Assembly (NCBI GenBank): GCA_028554755.1 | Contig: JAPTOF010000021.1 | Span: 6,735,001 to 6,799,000 of the forward strand | Source: Cordia subcordata | Taxonomy: Eukaryota > Streptophyta > Magnoliopsida > Boraginales > Cordiaceae | Reading direction: 5' to 3' | DNA: 64,000 bases | Part shown: positions 33,435 through 46,400 of the stretch, piece by piece | Numbering within the stretch: position 1 is the stretch's first letter | How the letters are laid out: each line of letters opens with the position of its first letter | Translations under genes and position numbers: made by a program | The notes under the pieces: generated by a model | Seen by the model: only the letters and a program-made list of their open reading frames with translations | What the model was told of the DNA's origin: nothing | The model's database searches: none

Positions 33435-34964
33435 GACATTGTGGAAGGGCTTGCATTTTTCATTCTTGCCTATCTTGTTTATTACGTAAGCCTTTTCCCT
33501 CCATCTTTTGTAATTTGTTGATTATCCAGTGCAAGAAACTTTAAACATGTTTTGCTCTAGCCTTGGCGCCCGGCTGGGGGCGTCAAATCTAGCGCTACTA
33601 GGAGGCACCATAGACATGTTTATACTTTCTTTGTTTTCTTTGTCTTTTACTTGATTTTGCTTTTGTATATAGTAGATTAGATTGTTTTGACTTCCTTTTG
33701 TTTCTTTTACCTTTTGATAGTTTAGGCATTCTTTTATTTGCTTTTATTCTTAGTAGGTTAGATTTTCGCTCCGTCACTTATTTCTTCTCCATTCCATCAT
33801 TTGTGTATCAATCTTTTACCTTCCTATGCACCCTTGTTTATTATTTCGAACGTCAATGAGAGCTTGCATGGTAATATCTTTTAACCTTCTTTGTTTTTTG
33901 AGCGTTTGTGCTTTTCACAAAGGACAGAGGCTAGTAGATGAATGGATAGTTATTGGCATTTGTGGACTTCTATGCAAATAAGGTTGTAGCTTTCCATTCT
34001 TTACTTCTCCCTATCTATCCACTTCCACATTCCCATATGCATTTCATGTTGCTTGCTTGTTATGCTTAGACACTATCTGCTTAAAGACAAGCAAAGTTTA
34101 GGTCTGGGTAGGGTAGATTTGCATAGCATGGCTTGTTTTTGCTCAAAATGTGTTCAAAGTTTTTCAATTTTTTGCATGTTTTTAGTTGTTTATCTCCATG
34201 TTGGTTAAAGGTATGGCTTTTGTTATTGACTTAATTCATTAGAGAAGATAAGGGTGCATTATAGGGACTGAATGGAGTATGGGGTAAGACTTAGACTTTG
34301 AAAAGAATCTTTTTGAAAACTGTGGGCAGTGAGCACTTTTAAGAATGCATCTTCTAGTTATAGAAAAAGTGTTTTTAAAGGTTGTTGATATGAGCCCCTT
34401 CCTTGATTGGAATTATTGGTGTATATTAGCCCTCTTTTTGGTTTTATGTTATGTATTGAAAAAAATGAAAAAATTCGAAAGGCAACAAAAAGATGAAAAA
34501 GTGAAATGTGTTGAATTAGTGTCAAGTGACACAATGTCAATTTGACACAAGTGTTTTCTTTTGTTATTTTTTGTGTTGTGAATAAGGCTCTTTCGTCAAA
34601 CTATGAGTCGTTTTGATGTATTCTTTTTCTTTTCTTGTATCTTTGGGGTTAAGGGCATTTTGGGAGGCCATGTTAGTTGATAAGGGCACAAAGTATCAAC
34701 ATCCCGTGTGCATAAGTTGAAATCCTAAGTTTGTGGTAGTTTCAACTAACTTGGTAAGTTCCCAAGAGGTGTAAGAACCCTTGTGATTGAGAGAAGGATC
34801 TGAAAAAGATTAGGGGACCTTTTACATAAAAAGAATCACCCCGTATACTCCTTTAGAGGTAAAAAGATAGCTAATCAATACAACTGACAACTCTTTGAAA
34901 AGTATGTGGATAGACTTTGGTTTAAGCTTGCTTGAGAACAAGCAAGGGAAAGGTTTGGGGGCGT
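33435..34964 (+). other. El4 3' UTR and polypurine tract
   Basis: No gene is seen. The modules are the conserved block at 33563-33610, an internal hairpin copy at 34077-34112, gtgtcaagtgacac with tgtcaatttgaca at 34519-34547, the tRNA-like block at 34666-34736, and the terminal hairpin CTTGCTTGAGAACAAGCAAG with ggtttgggggcgt ending at 34964. Confidence 0.7.
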
Positions 34965-37900
34965 TAATGTGTGTGATTTATGTATGTTTATATATAATGT
35001 TTTCATACACTTTTTAAGGTGTTATGAGCATAATTGAGTGAATTTAGGGTTGCATTTGTATACAAAAAGTCATATATGTGCATGTACGTGTTTAAATGCA
35101 TTAATGCTACACTAAGTGCCTAATTTCACATTTTAGATGTGTTTTGGGGGAAGGAATTGAGCTTAATTGATGATGCTTGGATATGAAGCAAAGTTGGGGA
35201 TGACCGACCCTTATTCTGACCTTACACAATGGAGAGCTATAAATATGGGCTTTTAAGCCATGTTGAGAAGAGGACCAACCCTTATTCCGACCTTTCACGA
35301 TGGAGAGCTGTAAATATGGGCTTTTAAGCCATATTGAGAAGAGGGACATAATTTTCTTTAAACCCATTTCTCTGTAACCATAATCTTATTCAATAAACAC
35401 CTCTACACACCCTCTAAACACCTAACCAAGCTAAGATTGAAGTATCCAACAAGGATTTGAATAGCTTTTATAGATTTAGAAACAAGATTTAAGGGAGTTT
35501 TTCTTATTCTCTTTCCATTTCTTGTAAATATGTTGCTAGATTAGGCTAGATCTTTGGGTGTTTGTTGTTGCATATTAATGTAGGGTTGTGAATAAAGGAT
35601 TCATGTGTAGTTATGGCTCTTAATACATGGTTTCTCACAAAGATCTATGGCATGATTCAATATGTTTATGTAATAAAAATTAGATATTTCTATGTGTTGA
35701 TAAAATGCCTAAGTGAATATGCATATTTAATTTGTGCTATTAATGCTTATATCTTGCTATTGTGATGGTTGATAAGTGGCTCTTAATCCATGTTTAAGCT
35801 AGGTTGACTGGTCTTTAGTTTTAATCCCAACTAATAGGCTTTCAACTAGTTTAATCCATTCTACATGGCTTAGTTCTTAGTTTTAAACCTAGCCAATGAG
35901 TTAAACACTAGGATTAGATCTAATCAACCTCACCCAGACCTAATTAGCTAAGCCTAAAAACCCTAGGTCATAAGAACCATGCTATACTCTAGGAGTCGAT
36001 GCCTAGGAATAAACCCATACCGAGTCCTAGAGGATAATAAGGTTAATCAGGGAGGAGCAGCAAGAGAACTTAGTTAATAAAGCCTGAAAACTACAACTGG
36101 CTTGGAGAATCCTATGCTACTAAGGGTCTGCTCAGGGGTAGGAGTCCACCTACAATTAGAAGATAATAAGGTTAATTAGCTAAGGACCTCGATAGAGCAA
36201 ACAAGCCATAGATAGCCCAAGTCATTATCATAGACCGAACTAGTTGCAACACAATCACCCTAGATCCTCTTATACCTTGTTAGGTTTTCTTTCCTTGGCT
36301 TGGCACCTTTAGTTTCTTCGTAGATTAGGCTTTATTTTTCATTTTTTGAGCTCCCTTTAATCCACGCATGTAGCTATCCTCAACACATAAGCACGTAGAG
36401 ACCAAACTGAAGGAAATCATGAAGACTTTCTCTGGATTTTCACGCAGGATCAAGCTCTTTGCAGTTAAAATTTTCAGAAAATATATAGGATTACCTCGAA
36501 AAATGCACGCAATCCCTTTGGAAATTGCCTTGTAGAAGCATTGATCTCCTCCACTTTGTATGCAATCAAGAATTGTTTGGAGGAGGCTAATTTTTGGTTT
36601 AGGGTTTTTGGGAAAGAACTTGACAACTGTGAGTAGGTTTTCTCAAAAACCACTGTACAAAAATAATGAAAACTCTCATTATATAGCAGATCTAGGTTTT
36701 CCATAAAGTCTATTCCCACAACCCAATATGCCCAACTCTTTGGGCTTAGAATTATAGACTTTTAAAATCCATATTAAACCCTAAGTTAAATCCATATTTA
36801 ATTTATAAATAATAGCTCATGAATTAATTCTTGATCCCCATGTCTAGTGCCAGCTAGATATAGTCAAACTTAATTTTGTGACCCCATAATAAGTAATTAA
36901 ATGTTATAATATTTAATTCTCAATTAAAAATCTACAATATTAATTACTTATAATATTATTTAACTCATAATTAAATAATAACACATTTAATTTAAAATTA
37001 AACGTGACTAACATTATTATGGTCAATCCTCCAACTAATTCCTGACCATATGCGCAACTCAATAAGTTCAAACTTAAACCGGTAATACAAGGACTATCCT
37101 TGTACTAATCGATCATACTGTTTAGCAACAGTTCCCGAGCACCAGATAAGTCGAATAGTTGCAAGGCAATATTTAACGAACCTGGACACTGTGGTGGATT
37201 CCATATGACTCTCGATATTTCGAAATAACCCTAGGGGCATGGTAAACAGTCAAACCCCTAATTAGCTATTCCATGGCAAGTTCCAATCTCGTTATGACTC
37301 ATCATGACATAACCACATGACACATAACACGAAAAGCTTTGGCCAAAGTCTTAATGAATTAGGACTAAACAGAATATCATTCTCCTAATACCTAGAGCAG
37401 TCAATCCCATCTTGACCTACACATTGACTTCGCGGCATTTGCCCACACCCAACAGCCTTTCGTCACTGGATTAGAAACCCGGATAGTTTGGTACCAAAGC
37501 ATGGAGAGTAATTTGCAAGTCTCTATAGCGATCTTAGGTCTAAGGGAATACGACATCCATGTGCACCACAAGCTATCCTTTCACAGTAGGTTACATACCA
37601 CAAAATGCTTGTAAATAAAGTCATGTTCAATGAGCATGTCTCCACACCTCACCGTGGGTCACACCGGTGTCTCCACACCCATTGGTCATGAGGATAACAA
37701 AATCATGTGACGCACTATAACCTATGCTCGATAGAATCGATGTCCTAGTATTGATTCTATCATTTGGTTTCGAACAAGGTTTAAGACAATCGGGCTATTC
37801 CTCATTCACATAGCCCCATTAGGTCATTCTAAGGACTATGTCATGATCTAACAATTGAGGAAAAGATGTACGATATGATGCAAGGCCAAAAGTAAGACGA

Positions 37901-38054
37901 TTCATGTACAAATTAGTACAAAATCTACAATAGATGACTGACTTTAAGACACTATTCCTAACACAAACTGAGAAGCCTCCCTATAGAGATAATACCTGCA
38001 CTTATATTCGCTATACCATGAACGATCTGTGCATTTGCGTGTTAAAACTAAACA
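34965..38054 (+). repeat. 3' LTR of El4, split by LTR B
   Basis: It runs from TAATGTGTGTG and is broken after caaac (36403-36407) by LTR B. It resumes at 37969 with tgagaagcctccctatag and ends aaactaaaca at 38054. A local duplication of about 65 bp (gacc..cttattc..gacctt, 35207-35333) repeats agctataaatatgggctttt. Confidence 0.8.
36408..37963 (-). mobile_element. LTR B: copia-type solo LTR
   Basis: This 1556-bp LTR on the minus strand starts TGTTAGGAATAGTGTC and ends GATTTCCTTCA. A perfect target duplication, caaac, flanks it at 36403-36407 and 37964-37968. A minus-strand TATATAATGAG near 36686 marks the promoter. No internal region remains. It is the best reference copy for the family that includes LTR A (11554-38759), the fragment at 39998-40700 and probably the LTR at 1335-2897. 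Confidence 0.9.
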
Positions 38055-38059
38055 CCATT

Positions 38060-38759
38060 GATGTTTTGGAATAACGTTAAGGGCATGCTAAACTGTCAAA
38101 CCCTTAATCAGTCATTCCATGTCGAGTTCCGATTTTGTCATGACGCATCATGACTAGACCTCGTGAGTCATCACAAGGAGTGTTACCAAAGACTTCAAAG
38201 AATTGAAGTAAAGTAGGACATCATTCTCCCAGTATCTAAAGCGGTCAATCCCATTTTAACCTACGCATTGACTTTGCGACACTTGCCCGTACCTAGCAAC
38301 CTTCTGTTACCAAATTAGATATCCAGATAGTTTGATATGAAAGCATGGGGAGTAATCTATAAGTCTCTATAGTAATCTCAGGTCGAAGGTAGTACGACAT
38401 CTATGTGCACCAAAAGCTATCCTTTGACAGTAAGGTACATATCATAAGACGCTTCTAATAGAGTCCTGTTCAATGAGTGTGTCTCCACACCTCATCATTG
38501 GTCACACTGATGTCTCCACACACATTGGTCATGACAATAACCAACTCATGTGATGCACTAAAATTATGCTAGACAGAATCAATGTCCTAGTATTAGTTCT
38601 ATCACATAACCCCATCCGGTCATCCTAAAGACTACGTCATGATCTAATGATTAAGGAAAAGATGTACGATATGATGCAAGGCCAAAAGTAAGATGATTTA
38701 TGTACAAATCAGTGCCAAGTATACAATAGGCGACTAACTTTAGGATGCAATTCCTAATA
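38060..38759 (-). mobile_element. LTR A (copia-type solo LTR), piece 3
   Basis: This last third of LTR A aligns with LTR B from 37215 to 37963: ggaataac..aagggcatg, then tgtctccacacctca, then aaaagatgtacgatatgatg. It ends ttcctaata (TA where LTR B has CA), followed by gagga, a one-mismatch copy of gagca at 11549-11553. Confidence 0.8.
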
Positions 38760-38764
38760 GAGGA

Positions 38765-39997
38765 TTGATGAATGATGATCGATAAGGATGAATACATGTA
38801 TTAGTAGTTGCTTAGAAAGAATGGATATATTGATTGATTATACTTAAACTTAAAATGTGCCATTAAGTGTATTAGTGCGTTTGTTTGAGTCTTTGAGAGA
38901 ATATTTGATCGTATTAGCCTTAGAGATCCTTGTCCTTGCCCAAATTTCAAGTCACGAGCCTTATTGAACGTATCGTTAAAGACTTGACGAGATTAGGTGA
39001 CATACGAATGGAGACTGAAGACATAAAGGATGCGAACGTAGAATTTCTAATGTAAGGTTGCAATAATTATGTGCTTCATCTAGTTTTTGACTCATTTTTA
39101 AAGATGAACAAATGTTTTTCAAAGTATCCGCAAGTTTGGAACAAAAGTTTTGAAAAACTCAATACATACTCTGAGATGATAAAAGCATGTACTTGACTGT
39201 ATAAAGTTCACCTAGACCACCATTGGCGATTGTATTGTGCGAGATTGCGACAAGAGGTCAACTACATATACCGAGCTCGACCATAAGAGAAACTTTGTGT
39301 TCTCTATGGTAGCACCTGTGAGCCAACGGCCACGTTAGTTACCTCAACCGCACGAGTGCTGACATAAAAATTTATCCAAATCAAGTCTTTTTTGGTACAA
39401 CAGTACTAGCTTATCCACTCTTGACATATTAAAATTCAAATATTGAATTAGGCATTGCATCTAACAGCTATATCGAGATATTTTGATATAAATACAATTA
39501 TAGTGAGAGGGAAAAAATAAGAATTTACATCTTTTGAGGCAATTACTAGGATCAAACTTTGTATTCTTTATCTCTATCTTTCGAGCCTTATATTATGATC
39601 TGTCAATTAAAAAAATTTTCTTGATATTTGTGAAAGCTAGATTATGCTTATCACTGTGACAAAAACAACAAAGCAAGTACAATCATTGGGTTTGATTCTT
39701 GAATTGTTGAAGATTCAAGGTTGTAGGTCGGTTCCAAGCTAAGCCAATGTTTGAGAAGCTCGAGTTTTTGTTCTGGTGGACTTGATTAGAAAATCCTAGA
39801 TCTAGCTAGCTTATGTAGGCTTGTGTCGAACCACTACATATTGCTTGTTTTTATTGTCTTACTTTATTTTGCTTAATTTTTTGATCTTCTATTTGCTTTA
39901 ATTTGATTTTAACTATCTTGTCGACCAAAGTTTAAAAAAACATGAAAAGACATTAAATTGACTTTATTCATTCCCTCCTCTCTAAAGTCCCTTTGCC
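38765..39997 (+). mobile_element. SIRE0 LTR, main part after the nested insertions
   Basis: This continues the LTR begun at 11519. Near the end, tatgtaggcttgtgtcgaaccac matches the ggatgtaggcgaggcc and aaccacc region of the SIRE-like LTR at 63890-63920. The end is placed by eye at gccgcca. There is no coding sequence. Without the insert the LTR would be about 1.27 kb. Confidence 0.6.
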
Positions 39998-40700
39998 GCC
40001 AATTCCTTGCAACTATTTCACTTATCTGGATATTAGGAACCATTGTTAGATGATATTTTCAATTTGTATTAGAATGGTTCTCGTATTACTAATTGACCTT
40101 TTCATAATTGTTCTGATCATGTTTAATTATGAATTAAATGTGATATTGTAATGAATTAAATTTATTGATATTTAGTTGAGAGTTTATAATGTTTAATCAC
40201 TTACTATTGATTACGGGATTAATTTTGACTACATCTAGCTAGTATTGAATATGCACATCAAATTAATTCATGGGTCATTGTTTATAATTTAAATATTAAT
40301 TAATCTAGGCTTGATTGAGGGTTTGAGTAGTTCATTATCTTAAGTCTAAAAGGTTTAACATAGCGGGAGTAGAAGATAGGCTTTATGTAAAGCGCATGTC
40401 TCCCTATTAAGAGAGAATTCGTAGTATTTTCAGGAAACTAGAGCTTTTAACAAATATTGAACTTAGAATAGTTCTATACAATTCTCTCCCTAGAGCCAAA
40501 AGAGAAAAAATAACTTCCTCTTATTGTTCTTGATCACGTACGAAGAGAAGGAGATAAACGCTTTTGCAAGGCGACCTCAAAAATGATTTTTAGATTTTTT
40601 GCATTCTAATCAAGGTAATCTGTTTCTTTATCATAAAATTTTAAGCTGCATAGAGCTTCACTTGCTTGGAATCTAAGGAAAGTCTCTTGGAATTCCTTCA
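39998..40700 (+). mobile_element. Truncated copia-type LTR, plus strand
   Basis: This matches the 3' half of LTR B read on its own strand: cttgcaacta..acttatctgg, the attaattaa-rich middle, tgcattctaatcaaggtaatc and the end ggaattccttca. The first half is missing, and the sequence joins the SIRE0 LTR end directly. It is therefore a truncated copy in the opposite orientation to LTR A and LTR B. Confidence 0.7.
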
Positions 40701-40806
40701 CTCCAACAGGTTCTTGATCGGGTGTTGTTGGATGTTTGCGAGACTTCCTGTGATTTAGTCGATCTCAATGGGATGTAATGTGTTTCTCACTAATGGTGCC
40801 AACTAA

Positions 40807-41314
40807 TGATGCTGAGATTATCATTACACTTTCTTCACTTAGACTCGAGTGTTCAACTTATGGGTCACTTAAACAACCAAAGCTAATCAAATCAACTTAG
40901 GGACACTAGTATAGTATAGTGCCAATCAGAGGGACTCCGAAACTCAAATCAATGAAGAGATCAAATAGCTAGAGCAAACACAGGCTAGTTATATCTCTTG
41001 AAAGATTTTGAATTGTGTACCTTTGCCTGTACTGGCCTGTATTTATCGATCCTTGAAGGATAAAATTTGGATAAGATATGCTTCTTTAAGTCAGTCAGAC
41101 AACGATGCAGATGATAGAGTCCCAATAAAATTAGCTTGTGAGAGTTTCATTAGAAGTTAGATGTTTGGCCAATTAGGGCATGTCAGACCCGTCCCCCAGT
41201 AGGATCAAAGCCACATGGGGCATGACCTCAGAACCTAACTATGTCAATGCCCATCTTCGGGTTGGCAGCACCCTAAACCCAAAAATGTAGGTGAGATCAG
41301 GTTGACCCATATCA
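40807..41314 (-). mobile_element. Tat-like LTR fragment with primer site, minus strand
   Basis: On the minus strand a 508-bp block starts TGATATGGGTCAACC and ends CTCAGCATCA. It is followed by TTAGTTGGCACCATTAGTGA, similar to the TTGGCGCC primer site of Tat-type gypsy elements. A TATA-like gataaatac lies near 41045. The rest of the element is lost at the boundary with the copia fragment at 40700. No partner target duplication can be seen, so the ends are tentative. Confidence 0.4.
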
Positions 41315-41459
41315 GTTGTAGTACGATGAACTATTTGGAATGCTTTAATGTCTTTTTTAGTTGTAGTTTAATGAATATTTGAAATGCTTTAGTTTCTTTC
41401 TTTTTAAGGTTGTAGTCCAATGATCTATTAGGAATGTTTACATGTGTTTCTTTTTAGGT
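41315..41459 (+). repeat. Three imperfect tandem repeats of about 47 bp
   Basis: Units start at 41315, 41360 and 41409 with gttgtagt, followed by an atga..tt-ggaatg block and a T-rich tail. No coding content. Confidence 0.6.
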
Positions 41460-41559
41460 TTAATGGATATTTTTAGGAATTTTTTCTTGCATGACGAATT
41501 TGTTACGTAGAATCTTTTGATAAATTAAATTTGTGATGCTTGTTTCATTTAATTAACGC

Positions 41560-42760
41560 ACATAGGTTCAGCAGCTTCGTGACAAATGAATTTATGTGGA
41601 AATGCATCATGAGAGTGATCACGATGAGAATATTGAAAACTATAGACGAATATTATTAGTTAGAGCCACCATTTCTCTTGATCAAGTCCTAGTACTAGAT
41701 GTGTTGAGAAGGTCCCTTGTAAAAATTCAATTTGAAAGGGTGTCCATGGATTGTGAAACTTTTAGATGATACATCAAGAACACCTAGATGTTATCAAGAT
41801 TTTTTGAGTGATAATACTAATTTTTCAAAATATATGAGTTGTTGGAACAAAAATATGGAGGACCATGTATTAAAACTGTAAGAATTGAGAATAAATTTAT
41901 CGTATTCTTATATATTACTGGACAAAGTCAAATTAGCAAAGCAGCTCAAGAGAGGATCCAGATATTTGGAGAAATCATTCATAGAAGTGCTCCCTCCCTT
42001 TCCTTGAAAAAATCATTCATAATCATTTTCATAAGATTTTGAATATTTTGGTGAATATAGATATATATAAATATATACATATATATCATCCTCATTTTCA
42101 GGTTAGTCTTACTTTATTGTTAAGTTTATATTGTAATATTCTTTCTTTATCTATCATTTTCTCTTTTTTTCTTCCTTCTTATAGTATTGTATTTGTGCAA
42201 TACATGGAACACATGCCGAAGTTATTTTATCACTTAACAAGAGTTGTTCATTTTATGGAAGAAAAGGATACCCAACTCAAAAAGTCGTAGCAATTTGAAA
42301 TTTCAATGTATTTCACGCATTCTGTTGCAAGTTGAGAGGACTTGAGGGATGATATTTGTTATCTTTCACCATAAGATGAAAAGGAAAAAAAAAAAATTCA
42401 ATATGCCTATTGGAGGTTAGTTTTTTTTTTTTCCTTATAAAAAAAAATCTCCAATTTGTTTAATTTGTATTCCTTCTAATTTTTTATTTATCATATAGAT
42501 CTGTTTTATTTGATAGACACCAAATATTCAAATATGAAAGAATTCCTTGCTTTAGACAAAAACTAGAGATATCATTTGGAAGACTACAAAAATAAAATCT
42601 CATAATCCAAAAGAGTTATCAATTTATTATCATTCCTCGTTGAGGACTGTAATAGAGAGAACAAATGGAGTGTGGAATAATAGATTTCAGATCATGAAGG
42701 GAATGCATTGTGGTATGATTGGGTACACAAGTCAAATTAACCACGCCAACAATAGCATTT
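41560..42760 (+). pseudogene. Decayed PIF/Harbinger transposase (HARBI1-like)
   Basis: Two diagnostic pieces survive. At 41857-41975 the frame reads IKTVRIENKFIVFLYITGQ followed by AAQERIQIFGEII, matching the conserved N-terminal region of plant HARBI1-like nucleases. At 42605-42715 it reads NPKELSIYYHSSLRTVIERT, then NGVWNNRFQIMKGM, the C-terminal signature around the last catalytic acidic residue. Between them lie frameshifts, stops and T-rich insertions, and a shifted piece reading RYHLEDYKN near 42570. The enzyme would cut and rejoin transposon ends; this copy is dead. No terminal repeats were found around it. Confidence 0.65.
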
Positions 42761-43435
42761 TATAATTATATTTGCTGTCAGATGATATATTTTTTGAAGT
42801 GGTTACCCGAATAGATAAATGATGTTGGGAGAGAAAGTGCAAGCATCACAAGTACTAGTACAAAGGTAGGGGGATGAATTGGAATTGAATAGAATTTATA
42901 ATGATATTTGGCAAAAAAAGCAATTTTTATTATAAAGTTTTATATTAAAACAATTTTTTTAATCACATACTATATCAAACGAAATTAGTTCATTAATCTT
43001 TGCGTTCTTATTTTATTCATATTTCATGTGTATGTTATTTTTCATAATTTATTAACCATTACATAATTATTTTTGTCATTTAGTCATGATTACTCCACGA
43101 GTCATGACTCAAAAAATTGATAGCATTATTATCAAATATGGTTATTTTTCCATTTAATCTAAATTAATATTAATATCACCTTACACAAACTTATCAGATA
43201 AGATACTTATTCTTATCACATAACAAGATGTTTTCCAAAATTTAGATTTGTTATAAGCTTATAACAAGCACAACAATAGACTCTCTTTCATTCTCAGTGA
43301 TTAGCTTCTTTTTGGCACTTCAAGTTATGGGGAAAGAATACACAAATTAACGTCTAGAGGAACCACGAACTCCAATCTAATCACAAAGAATCAAAGAATA
43401 CAATCAATCGAATTCAATGGCTAAAATGAGGACCT
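42761..43435. other. Gene-free spacer downstream of the ANTH gene
   Basis: AT-rich sequence with nothing recognisable. The part nearest 43435 should contain the 3' UTR and poly(A) site of the minus-strand ANTH gene; no single strong poly(A) signal stands out. Confidence 0.4.
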
Positions 43436-46400
43436 CTATAGTAATGTATGATTCCCCTGTGACGGCATTGCATTTTGTGGATAGCTAAAAGGATCACCAA
43501 ACGGGTTTGCAGACTCTGTATGCATCATTTCGGGATGAGTATGTTGAGTCAGATATTGATGGGGTACGATCATCATATTATTTGGTTGCTGCTGTTGCAT
43601 CATCATTTGTTGTTGCTGTTGCATCATTTGCAGTTGTTGCTGTTGCTGAGCCATCATGGCCATCTGAACATTCGTTGGAGGAGCTATGCTGTTGGACATT
43701 GCGAAAGGGTCCTGTTGATGAAAAGGGTTTGGTGCCGCCATTTCATATCCATATGCCGTGTTGTAGCCTGCATTCTGCAGTTGTAACTGTCTCCTAGCAG
43801 CTTCATCTTCATATAAACTATCCAGCAATAGCTTGTCAAAACCCCCGGCCTGAAACAAGAGGCATATGTAGATGAGTTCTGTTATAAAAAGGTATAGAAC
43901 CATTTAGTTAGTGTCAAATGATGCATATTACAGAGACAAGATCAGTGCAATTGAAGTGGATCATTTTTACCAATTATAGAAAAGAAAAATCTGAATAGAA
44001 CTTTGATAGGAGCACAATTCTGAGGCTCTGCCTCAACATAACTCTAAGGGGAGAACAGAAACCAGGACAACATTCTCAATATAGGGCCTGTTTGGCTCTA
44101 CTTATTTTGCAGTTTATAAGCTCTTATAAAGAAGCAACCCCTCATATGCTTTTTACTACTTGTAGCTTATAAGCCTCAAAAAAGCTGAGCCAAACAGGCT
44201 GGAAGCGTCCAAGCTAACACGGCAGCAATTATTTAGCAGAGCGAACTTTGTAGTTGCATGCCTCAGATTAAGAGAGAGTATGCCTCAGTTTAAGAGAATG
44301 TTATCGGGTTAGATCAACATATAACGACAATATAAAATGTTATCAGTATGTCACACTGATCTGCATTTTAACCAGGGCAAAAATACAGTTTCACTAAGAT
44401 ATTATGTTGATGCTGGCTGACCCCCAAAGGGAAATTCCACGCACCCATAGTACACGTGTCTAAACCAAAGAGTATTATCATTTCAAACCCAAACTTCGAA
44501 TCATATCCAATGATTTTAATAATGATATAGGGATTCTTCAAAAAAGTGTAGGCTGACTCGCATCATCAACTGTCCAACCATATAACAGCAGGCATAATTT
44601 GAACTTCTGGTGAAACAAATAGTAAAAGGCGGTAGTTTGTGAAACATACCAATTTTCTTTCTGCCACTATGTTTTGTTTGTTGTTGCTTGGTGTAGTAAC
44701 TAGTGCTAGCTCCCACCCTGAAGTTTTTCCAATTTCACTCAATTGGTTGTTAGCCGATGAGTCATTACCTGCATGGTATTACATCACATGATATCAAATA
44801 ATTTTGCAATCCGAGGACTAGACATCAAAATTGGTAAAAGAAGGATTTAACCGATCCAAAAAACTGGAATAGCTTTTGCTAGGTCAATATGACAGAACAA
44901 GTAATGACCCAATTATAAATTAATAACCACTAGAAGAGACACTACAAAATGAACTTTGACCAGGACCGATTCAAATATGCCACAAGGACCCAGCAAAGTT
45001 ACCTGGTTGAATAATTGCAAGGGCCAATGCATTACTTTCCTCTAGTTCTTGGGCTTTTGGATTTACTTCATTTAAACCCTGCAGAAAGTGTGACTGTAAT
45101 ATACAAGCCCAGAATCAACCATAGAAAGTTAATTATATATATAAATAAACTGTTTGTAAGCTTACTAGTAAATCTGCAGGTTCTTCAGTTGATATCAATG
45201 GTAGATCTTCATCTTCCTTCTTAGGCTGAGATTCCTCTTCCATGTTGTCCAGTTCTTCTTGAGTTTCAGCTTCTTCGACTTGTTTCTCAATTTCTTCGAC
45301 TGGAGGTTCTTCTGGTTCCCGAGGTTCCTGAGGTTCTTGTTCTGTTTCTGTATACTCCTGTTAGTAAGGCATGCAAGATACAAGTATAAGCAAAAAAGTG
45401 CAATATAAAAGGAAAGAATGATAAGATAACATGAATGCTAGTTTATCAATATATGGACGAAGAGATTAGTCTTGAACAAGAAGCAATGAGTTTTGAGTCT
45501 CCAAAAATCAAGTAATCTGAAGGTTCAAGAATTCATGCAGCTTCATTCGGCCATATCTCTACAATTTGGTGAAATTTAGACTTCGGTTGCCATAATATTT
45601 TTCAACCGCTTTCAAGGAAAACCTTACAAATGAACAATAAACCACAAACTCAACGCATGCAAACTATCAATTTGTTATATCATTGAAATGGAGTCCTTGA
45701 ACTCATCTTCCAGTTGCCATCACACTTTTAATTGGGAGAACTCATTAACATCATGGATTTAAAAAGAATAAATATTATCATGATAGTCTATATAGAAAAA
45801 GCTGTACTACATGCCAAAGCCACTTGAACACATAATAATAAGTGGTCACATGGGATTGCAAAGTCTTTTCATACATTTTACTTCAATTGTGGCAGTTGTT
45901 AGCCTTCATGACACATCTTCATAGGTTAAAGAGTACATAACCTAAGATAAACTCAAAGGAGAAAAGACTTTCAGTCTTAATTCACAATTATACACAAGAG
46001 TCTAATAGCAGCCTAACACATAATTCCCGACTGAATGTGAATAATCAATAAGTCCTTGCTTTGCTTACAAATAAGCAATTCTGCTGGCAGCCTCCACAAG
46101 AAGGAAAGCCAGAAATGAAAAAAAATACCGGTCAAGGCATGTGAAAATAGCAAATGCTTAATGAGAACACAATGACAATAAAGATGGTGATGTTTCTAGT
46201 TCCATATTCATATAATTATAAATTCTCAATCAATATTACAGGATACATATCTGATCTCAAATAGAAACTTGGGGAATATTCTCTTATTAAATAGCATATA
46301 GATTAACAATTGTGCCAAAACGTGCAGACCTATTGCATTAAGTACTGTTAGATACACTGAACATGAAAGCATGGTCCCTAGACACTATAACAACAACATC

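Larger units (their letters stand above)
30224..38054 (+). mobile_element. El4: non-autonomous Athila-type retrotransposon, relative of El3
   Basis: 5' LTR 30224-31845 starts TGATGTGCGTGATTTC and ends actaaaca. 3' LTR 34965-38054 starts TAATGTGTGTGATTTATG and is itself split by LTR B. The target duplication is tcatt (30219-30223) and ccatt (38055-38059); rejoining there restores the length and alignment of LTR A against LTR B, which fixes the ends. Inside are an Athila-type primer site, a badly decayed zinc-knuckle ORF like that of El3, and the same 3' UTR modules. The LTRs differ far more than those of El3, so El4 is older. Confidence 0.85.

Noticed and set aside
43475..43797. Two plus-strand ORFs rich in Leu/His or Val/Ala
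   Set aside because: They are antisense to the last exon of the ANTH gene, whose CAG/CAA-rich glutamine tract keeps the opposite frames open.
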